Source of the DNA: Chara braunii
Lineage: Eukaryota > Streptophyta > Charophyceae > Charales > Characeae
NCBI GenBank assembly: GCA_003427395.1
Contig: BFEA01000001.1
Coordinates: forward strand, 6,661,560 to 6,685,563
DNA length: 24,004 bases
Direction of reading: 5' to 3'
The translations under genes and the position numbers were made by a program. This document shows, one piece after another, positions 9,151 through 18,038 of the stretch; position 1 is the stretch's first letter, and every line of letters starts with the position of its first letter. Under the pieces are notes generated by a model, which saw nothing but the letters and a program-made list of their open reading frames with translations, did no database searches and had not been told where the DNA came from.

Positions 9151-9462
9151 TTGTGGTTGTTTATCTCACTTTAACCAGTGAAGTGTGCGCTCTGCAAGCG
9201 CCTTGGGCAGTTGAGCCAAATTCAACTACACTTGAATGGATGGTACAAAGTCCTCCAGCTTTTCATACCTTTGAAGAACTTCCACCCATCAAAGAAACAA
9301 ATAACAACATTGAAAAATAGGCACGACTTCACGTGGCTTTTCAGCCATGTCTTGTGTGATGCAGACCCAAGTTTGAATCCATCGGCCATGCACGTGCGCG
9401 GTCAATTTCGACCACATGATGAGAAGATCACACGGACGAAGACCACGCCATGCTGATGTTGA
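9151..9462. other. Unassigned stretch
   Basis: No gene is supported. If the tRNA-like sequence at 9505-9560 heads a SINE, the SINE body would lie here, read right to left, but no poly-A tail or second copy identifies it. Confidence 0.35.
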
Positions 9463-9496
9463 ATGAGCTGCTCCCATCAAAAGGAGCTCGCCCAGA

Positions 9497-9568
9497 GACA
9501 TTATGGCCTCGATCCTCATACCCTTGGTGTATTAGGCTGGCAAGTTTTCCAACTGGGCTAGCTCCTAC
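9497..9568 (-). repeat. tRNA-like sequence (Ile-like) with pol III boxes; SINE head or tRNA relic
   Basis: On the minus strand TAGCCCAGTTGG (plus 9549-9560) is a full match to the A-box consensus TRGCNNAGYNGG. GGATCGAGGCC (plus 9505-9515) matches the B box GGTTCGANTCC at about nine positions. The boxes are 33 bases apart, normal for tRNA. The text between contains CCTAATAC and AAGGGT, lining up with the anticodon-arm region of plant tRNA-Ile(AAU). A T4 run at 9482-9479 on the same strand would terminate pol III. Stem pairing in the acceptor and T arms is poor, so it is not a working tRNA. Either a decayed tRNA gene or the head of a tRNA-derived SINE. Confidence 0.45.
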
Positions 9569-9745
9569 TTCGAAAGAAGTAGGAGTGCTCTTCCTTATGA
9601 AGAGTTCCTCACCCCATAGAGTCACCCTTTGGTGATATGGTAGGCTTTGCCTACCTTGCTCTGTTACATGGTCGGCTACTCGTCTTTCAACTGGACGAGC
9701 ACCCAGCTTAGTAGGCCACAATGTCGGGGTTCTAGACCCTCGACA
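9536..9745. repeat. Dense array of seven consecutive short hairpins
   Basis: In order: imperfect GCT-AGTT/AACT-AGC (9536-9562); CTCCTACTTC-GAAA-GAAGTAGGAG (9562-9585, perfect 10-bp stem, GAAA loop); CTCTTC/GAAGAG (9588-9604); TCACC/GGTGA (9622-9635); GGTAGGC-TTT-GCCTACC (9639-9655); CTCGTC/GACGAG (9679-9699); TGTCG-GGG/CCC-T-CGACA (9722-9745). Stem sequences differ, loops are mostly 3-9 bases. A 111-residue minus-strand ORF crosses the region but I consider it fortuitous. Confidence 0.75.
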
Positions 9746-10130
9746 CAGAATCAAGCCTCGCACACGTACCTAAAGAGAAGCAATTTTAGGCGGCTACAGC
9801 CGCGAACCTAACGTGGTCATTAGCTTCGGACCGTTTAGGCCCTAAATCGCGCGGCAGCTATTACGTTAGGTAGGATTAGTCTAGCCTTAGCATTCCCACG
9901 CCCGCATGCCTTCTGAGGCCTAGTTGAAAACAAAATACAACCAGCCACACCGTTTATCCTGAACATCTGAAACTAAGTTAAAAAAAGAGTTTTAGCCTCT
10001 CAGTAGTAGGTCAAGTCTAAATAAACTCTCGGCAAACGTATCAACCTCGTCAAGTCGAAATTCACACAAATGTCAAACAACGTCTGACGTTCAAAATAAA
10101 GAGCAGATACCCTTGTAAGGGGTTCTGCTC
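9722..10130 (+). mobile_element. Possible LTR fragment starting with TGTCGGGG
   Basis: TGTCGGGG-TTCTAGA-CCC-T-CGACA is the kind of terminal hairpin with which several plant gypsy LTRs begin. No polypurine tract precedes it and the right end is lost where the older chromovirus LTR piece begins (about 10131), so this is only a suggestion. The segment also holds CCTAAA/TTTAGG (9769-9790), GCGGCT/AGCCGC (9790-9803) and the nested structure at 9806-9871. Confidence 0.2.
9806..9871. repeat. Nested inverted repeat (potential cruciform)
   Basis: ACCTAACGT (9806-9814) pairs with ACGTTAGGT (9863-9871). The 48 bases between contain TTTAGG-C-CCTAAA (9834-9846), CGG-A-CCG and AGCT flanks, so the element could fold as one stem with inner arms. 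Confidence 0.65.
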
Positions 10131-10206
10131 TAACACTGCTGCTGAGTACAGTGTTGGGGAAGAAGAGGAGCGCCCAGCTCCCCACCATGGCTATGGTGGA
10201 GGAGCT
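10079..10206. repeat. Second hairpin cluster
   Basis: AACGTC-T-GACGTT (10079-10091), GAGCAGA...CCCTT-GT-AAGGG...TCTGCTC (10101-10130), AACACTG/CAGTGTT (10132-10155) and AGCTCC-CCACCAT/ATGGTGG-A-GGAGCT (about 10173-10206). The last two belong to the older chromovirus LTR piece. Confidence 0.65.
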
Positions 10207-10271
10207 CGAGTGGGAGGAGGAGGAAGAAGGAGACTAGGGTAGGGAAGTGCCAAGGGTACTTACCTGGCTAT
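10131..10271 (+). mobile_element. Left piece of the LTR of the older (outer) chromovirus
   Basis: The stretch ending GGTACTTACCTGGCTAT at 10271 matches the interior of the 3' LTR of the inner element (ending about 19094, GGTACTTACCTGGCTATCG), including the preceding Gly/Glu-type GAGGAGGA tract. The matching LTR continues at 19570, on the other side of the inner element. Its first several hundred bases (from the expected TGTAAGGACC start) are missing on the left, so the piece was truncated or replaced before about 10131. Confidence 0.7.
10268..10271. repeat. Target-site duplication CTAT, left copy
   Basis: CTAT directly precedes the TG of the 5' LTR and is repeated at 19570-19573 directly after the CA of the 3' LTR. 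Ty3/gypsy elements usually make 5-bp duplications, so a fifth base may have mutated. Confidence 0.6.
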
Positions 10272-11432
10272 TGTAAGGACCTGCCAAACACAAACTGAAA
10301 CATAGCGGATTTCTTAGTTTTACCGATAGAATGTATGCCTTGCTAAGTTTCCCGCTTGTTGCTAAGTTCGAGTGTGTGCATGCTTGTTGGTCTGCGTGCC
10401 TGTCTCTGTGCTTGTCGGTTTGGGTATGTGTGTGACCTGCAACGGCACTTGTCCGTGCGGGAGGCCCAAAGGGCCGGTACTTACCTATGGCTGTGACATT
10501 GAGGGTTGCAGCGGGGAAAACACTCGAGTGACGGGGAAAGAGGCATGCGACTCAAGTAGCACGTAGGCCGGTACCACACCAAGTAGAGGTAGATGTGCGG
10601 GGTACTATGGCCAAGCAGAAGAAGACGAAAGTTGGCATTTTTAGAGGCCAAGTAGTCTGTAGGCTAGGTCTAGGTGGATACCAGTCCAACCAGTCTGAGT
10701 CTAGGGCCTGTACTGACGTTTCCCTAGGAAAAGGAGGAGGTATCGGTTGCTTGGAGGTCGCGCCACCTAGGAAGTTACCGCCAAGAGGCAAGCAGGCCGC
10801 TATATCTCTAGGAGGAGCGAAGTGTTCCTCCTCATTCTTCGGTGTGCAAGTTTGGTGACACACTGCTTGGAGTGCTGGCTGGAGCTGCACTGCTGCGGAG
10901 GAAGGAGCGCTCAGCCCTCCACCACGGCTAAGTGGTGGCTGCCATCTTCATCACCTTGGTGGGCACTGCATCTGGAAGGCCCCAGTTAGGGTAAAGCTAC
11001 ACCAAGAAGCTTTGAGGCAAAGTCGGGCATTGCGGCCTGAGCTAGGGCAGCCAGCCATAGCTGCTTCGAGCTGTCTTTTGCACAACGGGGCAAGGCCCAA
11101 GAAGTCCGCCATAGCCTTGGCCTTCAAGAAGAGGAAGGAGAAGGGTCGCCATGGCTATGGTGGACCTCATGTTGTACCTACAGTAGAAGAGGGATTCGGA
11201 TATTGATTCTGGTTCAGCCATTAATATTTATTGTTTGAATAAGAGGGGAGGAGAAAGGAGGAGGAGAGTGGTTGACAAAGAAGAAGGGAAGTGCCATTGG
11301 TCTTTGTTGGTGTACTTCTTCTTCTTCTTCTTTCCCTCTCTCTCCTCTCAAGTTCATTCATTTCTTTTTGCAACTGGATGACATTGTACTTTCTCATGAA
11401 CGTGTACTTCGAAATTGGCCAGGATCATAACA
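10272..11432 (+). mobile_element. 5' LTR of the inner chromovirus
   Basis: Begins TGTAAGGACCTGCC and ends CATAACA directly before the PBS, giving about 1161 bp with TG...CA termini. Compared with the 3' LTR it has a segment around 10460-10485 (GGGAGGCCCAAAGGGCC) that the 3' copy lacks, and it lacks a segment containing GGTACTTACCTGGCTATCG that the 3' copy has (near 19075-19097). A CTT-rich pyrimidine stretch (11311-11345) and an AATAAGAG word (11236) lie in the part where the transcript would end. Confidence 0.9.
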
Positions 11433-11433
11433 T

Positions 11434-11445
11434 TGATATCGAAGC
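11434..11445 (+). promoter_or_regulatory. Primer-binding site (initiator-Met tRNA type), degenerate
   Basis: TGATATCGAAGC lies one base after the LTR. It is a mutated form of TGGTATCAGAGC, complementary to the 3' end of plant initiator-Met tRNA. The outer element has the better preserved version at 20091. Confidence 0.75.
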
Positions 11446-12645
11446 GGATTCTATTGTTGATTAGGGATGACAAGTTATGGTTAGGGTTGGTCGAAGTGGA
11501 AGTGAGGCAGTGTGGATTGAGGAAGTTGCCCCCGCCTGGTTAGGTCATGTTGGGTCGACACTGGATCTGACCAAGCTGATTGAGAGTGATTTTTTGGTGG
11601 CGAGACACATCAAGAGGACTTTGTGCGACAATTGGAGAGAGGCGACAGTGAGAGGCACTCGCACCTGGAATCTGACCTAAGGGAGATTGAAGGGCCTCCC
11701 TCAACTAGGCGATCTTAAGGTAGGTAGCCATTCTGCATCTACGGACTGCAAGTTGCAGCTTTGTTCTTCAGCATCAGCGAGTGATCTGGCGTCACACTTT
11801 GGTGTTGGAGTCAGACCCTCCTCCATGATAGGACACTAGTGTAGAGGTAACGATTAGGGCTAGGAGGACCATATGAGGAAGGGGAGTGAGTTATACTTCA
11901 TCTCAGAGTCCCGGCCACTAAGGTAAGTGTCGTGCACCTAAGGGTTGTCCATGTGTGCGTGCATGGTTTTGTTTGTCTTAATTGTGGTATTTGTGGATCT
12001 CTTTCCTACTGAAAAGTCTTGGTTATGCGCATTGGTGAGCAAACTACTTGCTGACCTGTTGGATGGAGAGATGAAGTATCTTGCTTTGAATGCCATATCT
12101 TTCTATAATGCTTTGTCTTTTCATTCTGAGCGGATGTAGTCTACACGTTCTCTCTGAAAGTTGAATTTCGTTTTTCAATACGGTAGAGGAAGAAAGTAGG
12201 ACCTTGTGGTACTATAAATAGTAAGTGGGACCAGGCCCAAACAAGGGTCCCTTGGACCCAAATCTGTTACCGCAATGTCACTCTCTTTTCTGTCTAGAAT
12301 TCGTTGTTTTTCTTTTGGTTAGAACACTCACTGCTGAGGGGATCTTGACTGAGACATTTTGCGGACTGATGAGGCACAATCTGATGTTCCACTTGCACCT
12401 TATACACAACTCAATTCTACATTGTTGTATGTCGTCGCTTGTAGTCTGATTTACTGTACTTTGACGGTGTGGATTGGATTAGGCTCGAGGGGATCTCGTA
12501 CTTGGTGCGACCGGACTAAAATGCAGAGTCGCTCCAGCTAGGAGTTTAACTTCTCTCTTCGTGTTTTTCAATCGGTTTCCTTTGTTGAAGTTCATTTTAT
12601 GCCCATCGTGGTGTGTAAACAAGAGAGAAGAGAGAGAGAGAGGTT
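11446..12645 (+). other. Untranslated leader of the inner chromovirus
   Basis: No coding region is supported. Much of it matches the leader of the outer element (20260-21190) in the same order, including GGTCATGTTGGGTCGACAC (11540), TGGTGTTGGAGTCAGACCCTCC (11801) and CCCAAATCTG (12259). The shared, long (about 1.2 kb) leader is a mark of this family. Short open frames in it (such as 11477-11680 and 11945-12139) are probably not expressed. Confidence 0.7.
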
Positions 12646-12949
12646 ATGTCAATTGAGGGATCTAGTAGTTCCAACATGCGAGCGGCCACGCCATCTGAGA
12701 TTTTGAAGACTCGGATGAATGTTGCGGATGAAGAGGCAGAGTCGCTCCAGCTAGGAGTTCTAACTTCTCTCTTCGTGTTTTTCAATCGGTTTCTTTCGTT
12801 GAAGTTCATTTTATGCCCATCGTGGTGTGTAGACAAGAGAGAAGAGAGAGAGAGAGGTTATGTCGATTGAGGGATCTAGTAGTTCCAACATGCGAGCCGC
12901 CAAGCCATCTGAGATTTTGAAGACTCAGATGAATGTTGCAGATGAAGAG
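12523..12949 (+). repeat. 213-bp tandem duplication of the gag start
   Basis: Copy 1 begins GCAGAGTCGCTCCAG at 12523 and copy 2 at 12736. Both contain the same GAGAGA run, the same ATG (12646 and 12860) and the same first 27 or so Gag residues (MSIEGSSSSNMRAA, PSEILKT, MNVADEE). One base of length difference separates the copies. The first ATG reads into the duplicated leader and stops at 12870; the second leads into the longer Gag frame. Confidence 0.9.
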
Positions 12950-14390
12950 GATAAACCGTTGTACCAGGCCCTCTACCAGAAGGAGTTGGCAAAGGAGGAG
13001 GAAGAGGCCAAGCGGAAAACCGCTATTGAAGGTCATGAGGTCGTCTTTATAACATTCTCAACCCCGCCTGATACAAAAGATTTGGTAAAGTTTGTACGTG
13101 CCCTCATAGATTGTCACTTGCCCACTGAGCTCCCTAGTATAAAGTCCCAACTAGTCGACCAAATGAGCCAGTTCCGAACTCGGATGGCGAAAATGGCCAA
13201 GGAGCATCATGACCAGATCCAGCAGATGGCAAATATGCATCAGGCCCAAATCTCAAATCCGCTTCCCTTACCTCTTGTTGCTAACTGTTTTGTCCTTGAA
13301 CCTCTCCATACTTCTTCATCTTTTTGTTCTTCTTTTCGTTGAGTTTGGTTGGAAGTCTTTCAGAACTTGGAACAGGTGCAGATTCCCATGTTGCTACAAG
13401 TGGCAGCACATGAAATTTTGCAATTGTTGCAGCCCTGAGATGGAAACCAACAATGGTTGGTCCGAGCTATAGCAGTCCATACGTGGACCTGAAGGCGATG
13501 ATGATATCGTCCAGGTACGACGGCAAGGAGGACGTTGAATCCTTGATCTGCTCCATGAGAGCTTACTTTGAGGTATAGGGCACTCGAATAGTGAACCAGT
13601 CCTTGATCCTAGGGACATACATCGAAACTGTCGTACGGGGCTTCCTAGAAATTCAAGCTATGCAAGTTGGGTATGCTAAGCTCGATCTGACAGAGTGGCT
13701 TAACGTCACTTCGGTTGCCACTCTCAAAAGAAGTGCTCATTACACAATATAAGGACCCACATCTTGCAGCAAGAGTAAGGATACAACTGGATGACATCAA
13801 GTGCAGCAAGCGGCAGGGCACCATGCACAAGTTGCAATTGCATGTTAGCAAACTTTTTGCTACACCAAAGTCGGAAATGATTGCGCAATCGTGCTTGGAT
13901 GTAGTGAGAGATACACTTCCCACCACTTTTACACATCGCCTAGGCTGACAAATCATTGGTTATACTGACTGGTTTTTCCTCATGAAGAATGTAGTCAGTC
14001 CCTAGGCAGTAGCCACAGCAAGCAGCAAAAAGGTCGTTGACCGTGAACGATTTCGTGGCAGCAACTGTCTTGCTGTGCATGACTTGTTGTAGGCAAAAGG
14101 GGACGCCGAAGCGGATGACCCCACTTTTGGCAATGGCCAAGAACAGGACATTGATACAGCCTATTCTTCAGCCCATGAGTCTTAGATCAAGAACAAAAAC
14201 TTAGCAAGGAACTTTGTCTCATTCCCTAAAGGAGTCAAAATCCCAACCAATCCGGAGGAAGCAAGTACTAAACATTGGGTTGACCTACAGATCAGTGAGG
14301 CTGAACGGAAGGCTAGGGTAAAGAAAGGGGTTTGCCTACACTACCAGAAGACTAATCATAAAGTTCAAGGATATAGACTACAGGAAAACT
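12860..14390 (+). pseudogene. gag: Chromovirus Gag, broken
   Basis: Gag forms the particle that packages element RNA. I chose the ATG at 12860, which heads a 160-residue frame: a Ser-rich start (MSIEGSSSS), a Lys/Glu-rich likely coiled coil (residues 30-65) and an RMAKMAKEHHDQIQQM helix. The frame is lost at about 13340. Gag core sequence resumes at about 13471 (YDGKEDVESLICSMRAYFEV), meets a TAG at 13576-13578 where Gln is expected, and continues at 13715-13948 (QYKDPHLAARVRIQLDDIK). A degenerate zinc knuckle lies at 14333-14374: the CX2CX4HX4C motif keeps the first Cys and the His, but the second and last Cys are Tyr. Identity follows from position, the zinc knuckle and similarity of plan to plant gypsy Gag. 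Confidence 0.8.
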
Positions 14391-14639
14391 AGAATCGGGC
14401 GAAGAGAGTTTGTCAGCACACTCTACAGCAAGGGAGTCTGAACCGGGAAGTGGTACTTCCCCCAAGGAACTTGGCACGGTCCAACAGCCCTCCCTTCAAA
14501 CCCCAATTTCTGCTGATTCCAAGGTTGATGTTTGTCATGTTTTGTATGTTAACCCTTGGAAGAAGTCTGAGAAGTTTGATTTTCACTATCACCTACAGCA
14601 TTGGGTTGAGATGAAACATTAGTGTGCTCAAGGGACAGT

Positions 14640-14775
14640 GAAGTTAATCTTCATCAAACTTCTCATTAACCACCGCTATCTCCATATCTTGATTGATTGT
14701 GGTGCCACAACTAACTTTATATCACGGCACGAGATACACAAAGTGGGCTTGGGGATGAAGCAAATGGCTTTGTAG
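14640..14775 (+). pseudogene. Retroviral-type aspartic protease remnant
   Basis: The frame reads LLINHRYLHILIDCGATTNFIS, where D-x-GAT-x-NFIS is the signature of gypsy proteases (usually DSGAT). Ser after the catalytic Asp is Cys here. A TAG follows soon after (14773-14775), and the next 300 bases have further stops before the linker frame opens at 15082. The protease would cut Gag-Pol into working parts. Confidence 0.8.
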
Positions 14776-15081
14776 AGCCCTTGTCGAACTCAAGTAGGCA
14801 ACAAAAACATTCTCACATCCACACATGCACTCAAAGGTGTGCGCACTACCTTTGACCAGCACAAGATTGTCACACACGAGTTGAGCTTTTGTTGAACTCT
14901 TATGTCCTTGACAAGTGTCCCTTCGAGGCAGTCCTCGATTAAGCTTGTTGCAAGCCCGGTGTGAATGGATCAAGTGGAAGGAACCGCTTTTCATGGTAAA
15001 AAATGCTCAGAGGAACGACTGTCCCATCCTCTTGGATCGAAAGCGCGAATCCCCAGTGACTTTTCTTAATGCCATGCAATT

Positions 15082-16140
15082 ATGCAAGAAGTGGCGCAAG
15101 CACAAGAAGGACGAACAGTTGTACGTTGCTTTATTCGTCCTACTCATGTGCCTACTACTTTTGCGGCTGGTAGTAGTTCTACTTTGCATGGTGTGTCTAG
15201 TTCTAGTATTTCTACTTCTCCATCCACTTCTAGTCCAAACGAGCCTACTTCATATTCGGTTGCCTTCACTACTAATCTGCGATCTGAATTAGGTGGTCCT
15301 TTTTCTTATCCCTCAACCCCGAAAACCCCAGAAAACATCAAAAGCCTACTTAACCGATTTCCAAAAGTTCTAGTCGAACCACATGGAGTCCCCACACGAT
15401 CGGTCAAACACACGATCAAGTTGGTCGAAGGCACTGGTCCTCCAAAGGGTTGTGTATATCGTATGGGATCCGATAAGTTGGAGGAAATCTGGAAACAGAT
15501 TGACGAGATGATTGATAAGGGATAAATAAAGTCTAGTGAATTTGAATTTGGTGCACCCGTTTTGTTTGTTCCGAAGAAAGGAGGCAAACTTTGTATATGT
15601 ATTAAGTACCGAGATCTAAACCGCATCACAAGGAAGAATGTGTACCCATTGCCATGCATAGATGATTTACTTGATGCTACAAGTGGGTGCAAGATTGCGT
15701 CTTCTCCAAGATTGATCTCAAATCTGGGCACCACCAAATTGAAGTTGAACCTGCATATCAGCACAAGACTGCATTCAAAACTAGCGATGCGCTTTACAAG
15801 TTCACCGTAATGCCCTTAAGTCTCACAAACGCACCGGCCACCTTTCAAAGTCTTATGGACATGGTCCTTCGCGAACAAATTGGTTGATTTGTGGTTGTGT
15901 ATCTTGATGACATTATGATTTTCAACAAGTCGATGGAGGAAAACATGAAGCACCTTGAGGACTGTTCACCATCCTCAGAAAACACAGCTCCATCTCAACT
16001 TAGAGAAATCTGAGTTTGGGAGGGACCGTGTCATCTATCTTGGGCATTAGTCGTCTGATGCAGGCCTTGAGCCCGAGGCAACCAAGGTTTAGGTCATAGC
16101 AAGTGGCCTCAACCCGCGAACGATCGTTAATTGCATTTTT
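15082..16140 (+). pseudogene. Reverse transcriptase domain, broken
   Basis: The frame at 15082-15525 has a Ser/Thr-rich linker and the RT N-terminus (SVKHTIKLVEGTGPPKG, then IDEMIDKG) and stops at TAA where Trp is expected. The same frame continues (FVPKKGGKLCICIKYRDLNR, YPLPCIDDLLDAT). A one-base shift near 15693 moves to the frame of FSKIDLKSGHHQIEV and FKTSDALYKFTVMPLSLTNA. TGA at 15885-15887 stands where Arg is usual. The catalytic YLDD box is intact at 15900-15911. The thumb region (EKSEFGRDRVIYLGH) appears after another shift. RT makes DNA from element RNA in the particle. Confidence 0.92.
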
Positions 16141-16160
16141 TTTCGTCTTGCATCATACTA

Positions 16161-16355
16161 TCGAAAGTTTGTGCCTCGATTTTCTATCATTGCTCGCCTG
16201 ATGTCTAAACTAACAAGCAACAACCTCGAAAGTTTGTGCCCCGATTTTCTATTATTGCTCGCCCGATGTCTAAACTAACAAGCAACAACCTCGAAAGTTT
16301 TTGCCCCGATTTTCTATCATTGCTCGCCCGATGTTTAAACTAACAAGCAAAAACC
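16161..16355 (+). repeat. Three tandem 65-bp copies inside pol
   Basis: A 65-base unit starting TCGAAAGTTTGTGCC is present three times (16161-16225, 16226-16290, 16291-16355) with few differences. It encodes YRKFVPRFSIIAR, normally present once between RT and RNase H. Since 65 is not a multiple of three, each copy shifts the frame; two extra copies add 130 bases. This is a post-insertion or replication-slippage duplication and by itself would inactivate pol. Confidence 0.9.
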
Positions 16356-16430
16356 TATCTTACACGCATGTGAGACCGTTTTTCAAGCCTTGAAAGAGGT
16401 CTTGGTAAGTTATCATGTGCTCCACTTTGC

Positions 16431-16810
16431 GTAGTCACTACGGATGCAAATCAGTATGGGATTGGCGCAGTGCTGCAACAAAATGATGGTGATGGTTTAC
16501 GGACGCCTGAGTACTACAGCAAAGGCATGCCGAGCGAAAGGTAGCTACTTCCACCTACATGCGCGAGCTTTACGCTTTGAGCGAGGCATTGAACCATTGA
16601 AAGCACTATCTTTTGGGATGCCATTGGTCTTCTCATATCATGAAACCATGAAATGGATAAAGGAGCAAACTATCTTGTCTCCTACGTTGACTCGCTAGTT
16701 CCATGAGATGGTCAATATTAATCTTGAATTAAAACACAAGAGGGGTTGTTATATTCGAGTTGTTGATGCATTGTCTCGCCACCTCAAGTATACGACTTGC
16801 CTTGTGGAGC
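16431..16810 (+). pseudogene. RNase H domain, broken
   Basis: Reads VTTDANQYGIGAVLQQNDGD from 16434, with the first catalytic Asp at 16443-16445. After a one-base shift the frame STYMRELYALSEAL carries the expected catalytic Glu, then TGA at 16598-16600 replaces the usual Trp. WIKEQTILSPTLTR resumes in the other frame and TAG at 16696-16698 again replaces Trp before FHEM. The domain closes with VVDALSRH (consensus VADALSR). The domain degrades the RNA strand during reverse transcription. Confidence 0.88.
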
Positions 16811-16939
16811 AAACTACCAAGGATCCGAACCTCAGTCCAATCCTTGAGCAGCTACGACCCAAACCCAACAATCAGCCTGGTTTTCACAAATGCGAAAGGT
16901 CTGGTTTTCGGACGCTACGAAACGAATGATCGTTTGTGC

Positions 16940-17705
16940 GTACCCAACCATCAGCCTCTCCACACACACTTCTTGGATTTCGCCCATAGACGGAGTGGAC
17001 ACTTTAGCATGGCAAAAAACTACGGAAACCAGCTGGTATGAAAGGATCTGCTGAAAAATTTGTGGTTGAGTGTCAAGTCTGTCAACGAGTCAAACCATCG
17101 AGGCAAAAGCCCATAGAGCTTCTCAAACCTCTTCCCATTGCCAACGGTCCCGAGACCTCCATCTCCATCGACTTCAAAGACATGGGAAAGACACGCAAGA
17201 ATGATTATTCGCAAGTGGTGGTGGTTGTTGATCATTTTTTCAAATTCTTAAATTTGATTTCATTGACACCTCAAGGCCCAACTTAACTCGTGATCCATGA
17301 GCTCCACCACAAGTACATTCTGTAGTTCGAGACCCCAGAAACCCTAGTGAATAATCGAGACCCGCGCTTCATAAGCATTGAATGGAAGGACTTCACGTCC
17401 CAACTCCCTGGCCTCAAACTGAGGATGGCATCTAGTCGACATCCTGAAGCCAACGGTTTGGCTAAGGAAATTAACCAAAGTGTATTTCCGCTTCTCCGTG
17501 CCTTAATTATCCTGGATCAGGAAACGTGGGATGAAGAGTTGTATTTGGTCAAGGGGGTGTATAACAACTTCATTCATTCTTCCATCGGCATGTCACCAAA
17601 CAGGTTGCATTGCGATTGGCAGATCCGTAACCCACTCTCCTTCTTTTTCCCTGAACAGTCGACCGGTCTGACACCTGGCAGCCCTAGCTTCATCACCTAG
17701 TATAA
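16940..17705 (+). pseudogene. Integrase core, broken, catalytic residues altered
   Basis: The zinc-binding region retains His residues (HRRSGH) and CQVC at 17071-17082. The first catalytic Asp is present (SIDFKDMG, 17170-17172). Where gypsy integrases have SDRDPRF, this copy reads NNRDPRF, so the second catalytic Asp (17353-17355) is Asn. In HPEANGLAKEINQ the residue aligned to the catalytic Glu (usual consensus T-E-R-V-N) is Lys (17464-17466). Both changes fit single G-to-A transitions. TGA/TAA/TAG stops at 17038-17040 and 17284-17286 and others break the frame. The remaining sequence to 17697 (ETWDEELYLVKGVYNN, HSSIGMSPN) is well conserved. Confidence 0.88.
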
Positions 17706-17813
17706 TCGCTAGCTCAAGGTTGCCATCGTAGCAATGACCAAGCGACAGCAAGCCATGATCCATCATGCGAATAAGAAGCGCGCACGCTCAACAATCGAAG
17801 TGGGAAGTTATGT

Positions 17814-18038
17814 TTGTGTCAGGATGTCAAATTTTCGAAGGACGAGGAGGTGTCGCGCAAACTTCTCCCTCTCTATTATGGTCCGTGGGAAGTTTTGGAC
17901 GTGATTGGTGATGATAAGTTTCGTCCTTCATACGTAATTGTAGTGCCTCCTCATTTGCGTACATACCCAACCTTTCATGCATCAAAGTTTTTTACATATC
18001 GTGATGCTAAGTCCCCTTCAAATATCGTGAGAACATGA
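17814..18038 (+). pseudogene. Integrase C-terminal region
   Basis: Reads RKLLPLYYGPWEVLDVIGDD and VPPHLRTYPTFHASKFFTYRD, matching the usual GPF-like and FHVS(L) region at the end of gypsy integrases. The frame is offset from the preceding one near 17815-17830. The stop TGA at 18036-18038 overlaps the ATG of the next frame, marking a one-base shift. Confidence 0.82.

Noticed and set aside
9704-9738. Plus-strand A box (CAGCTTAGTAGG) and B box (GGTTCTAGACC) as a tRNA gene
   Set aside because: Only 12 bases separate the boxes, far too few for a tRNA; the B box is also explained by the terminal hairpin.
9536-9745. CRISPR-like array
   Set aside because: Stem sequences differ between units, there is no common repeat, spacing is irregular and the setting is eukaryotic.
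9428-9763. 111-residue minus-strand ORF
   Set aside because: It runs through the hairpin array and the tRNA-like sequence and has no recognisable domain.
10101-10130. Rho-independent type terminator
   Set aside because: The hairpin lacks a following T run and such terminators do not apply to a eukaryotic nuclear setting.
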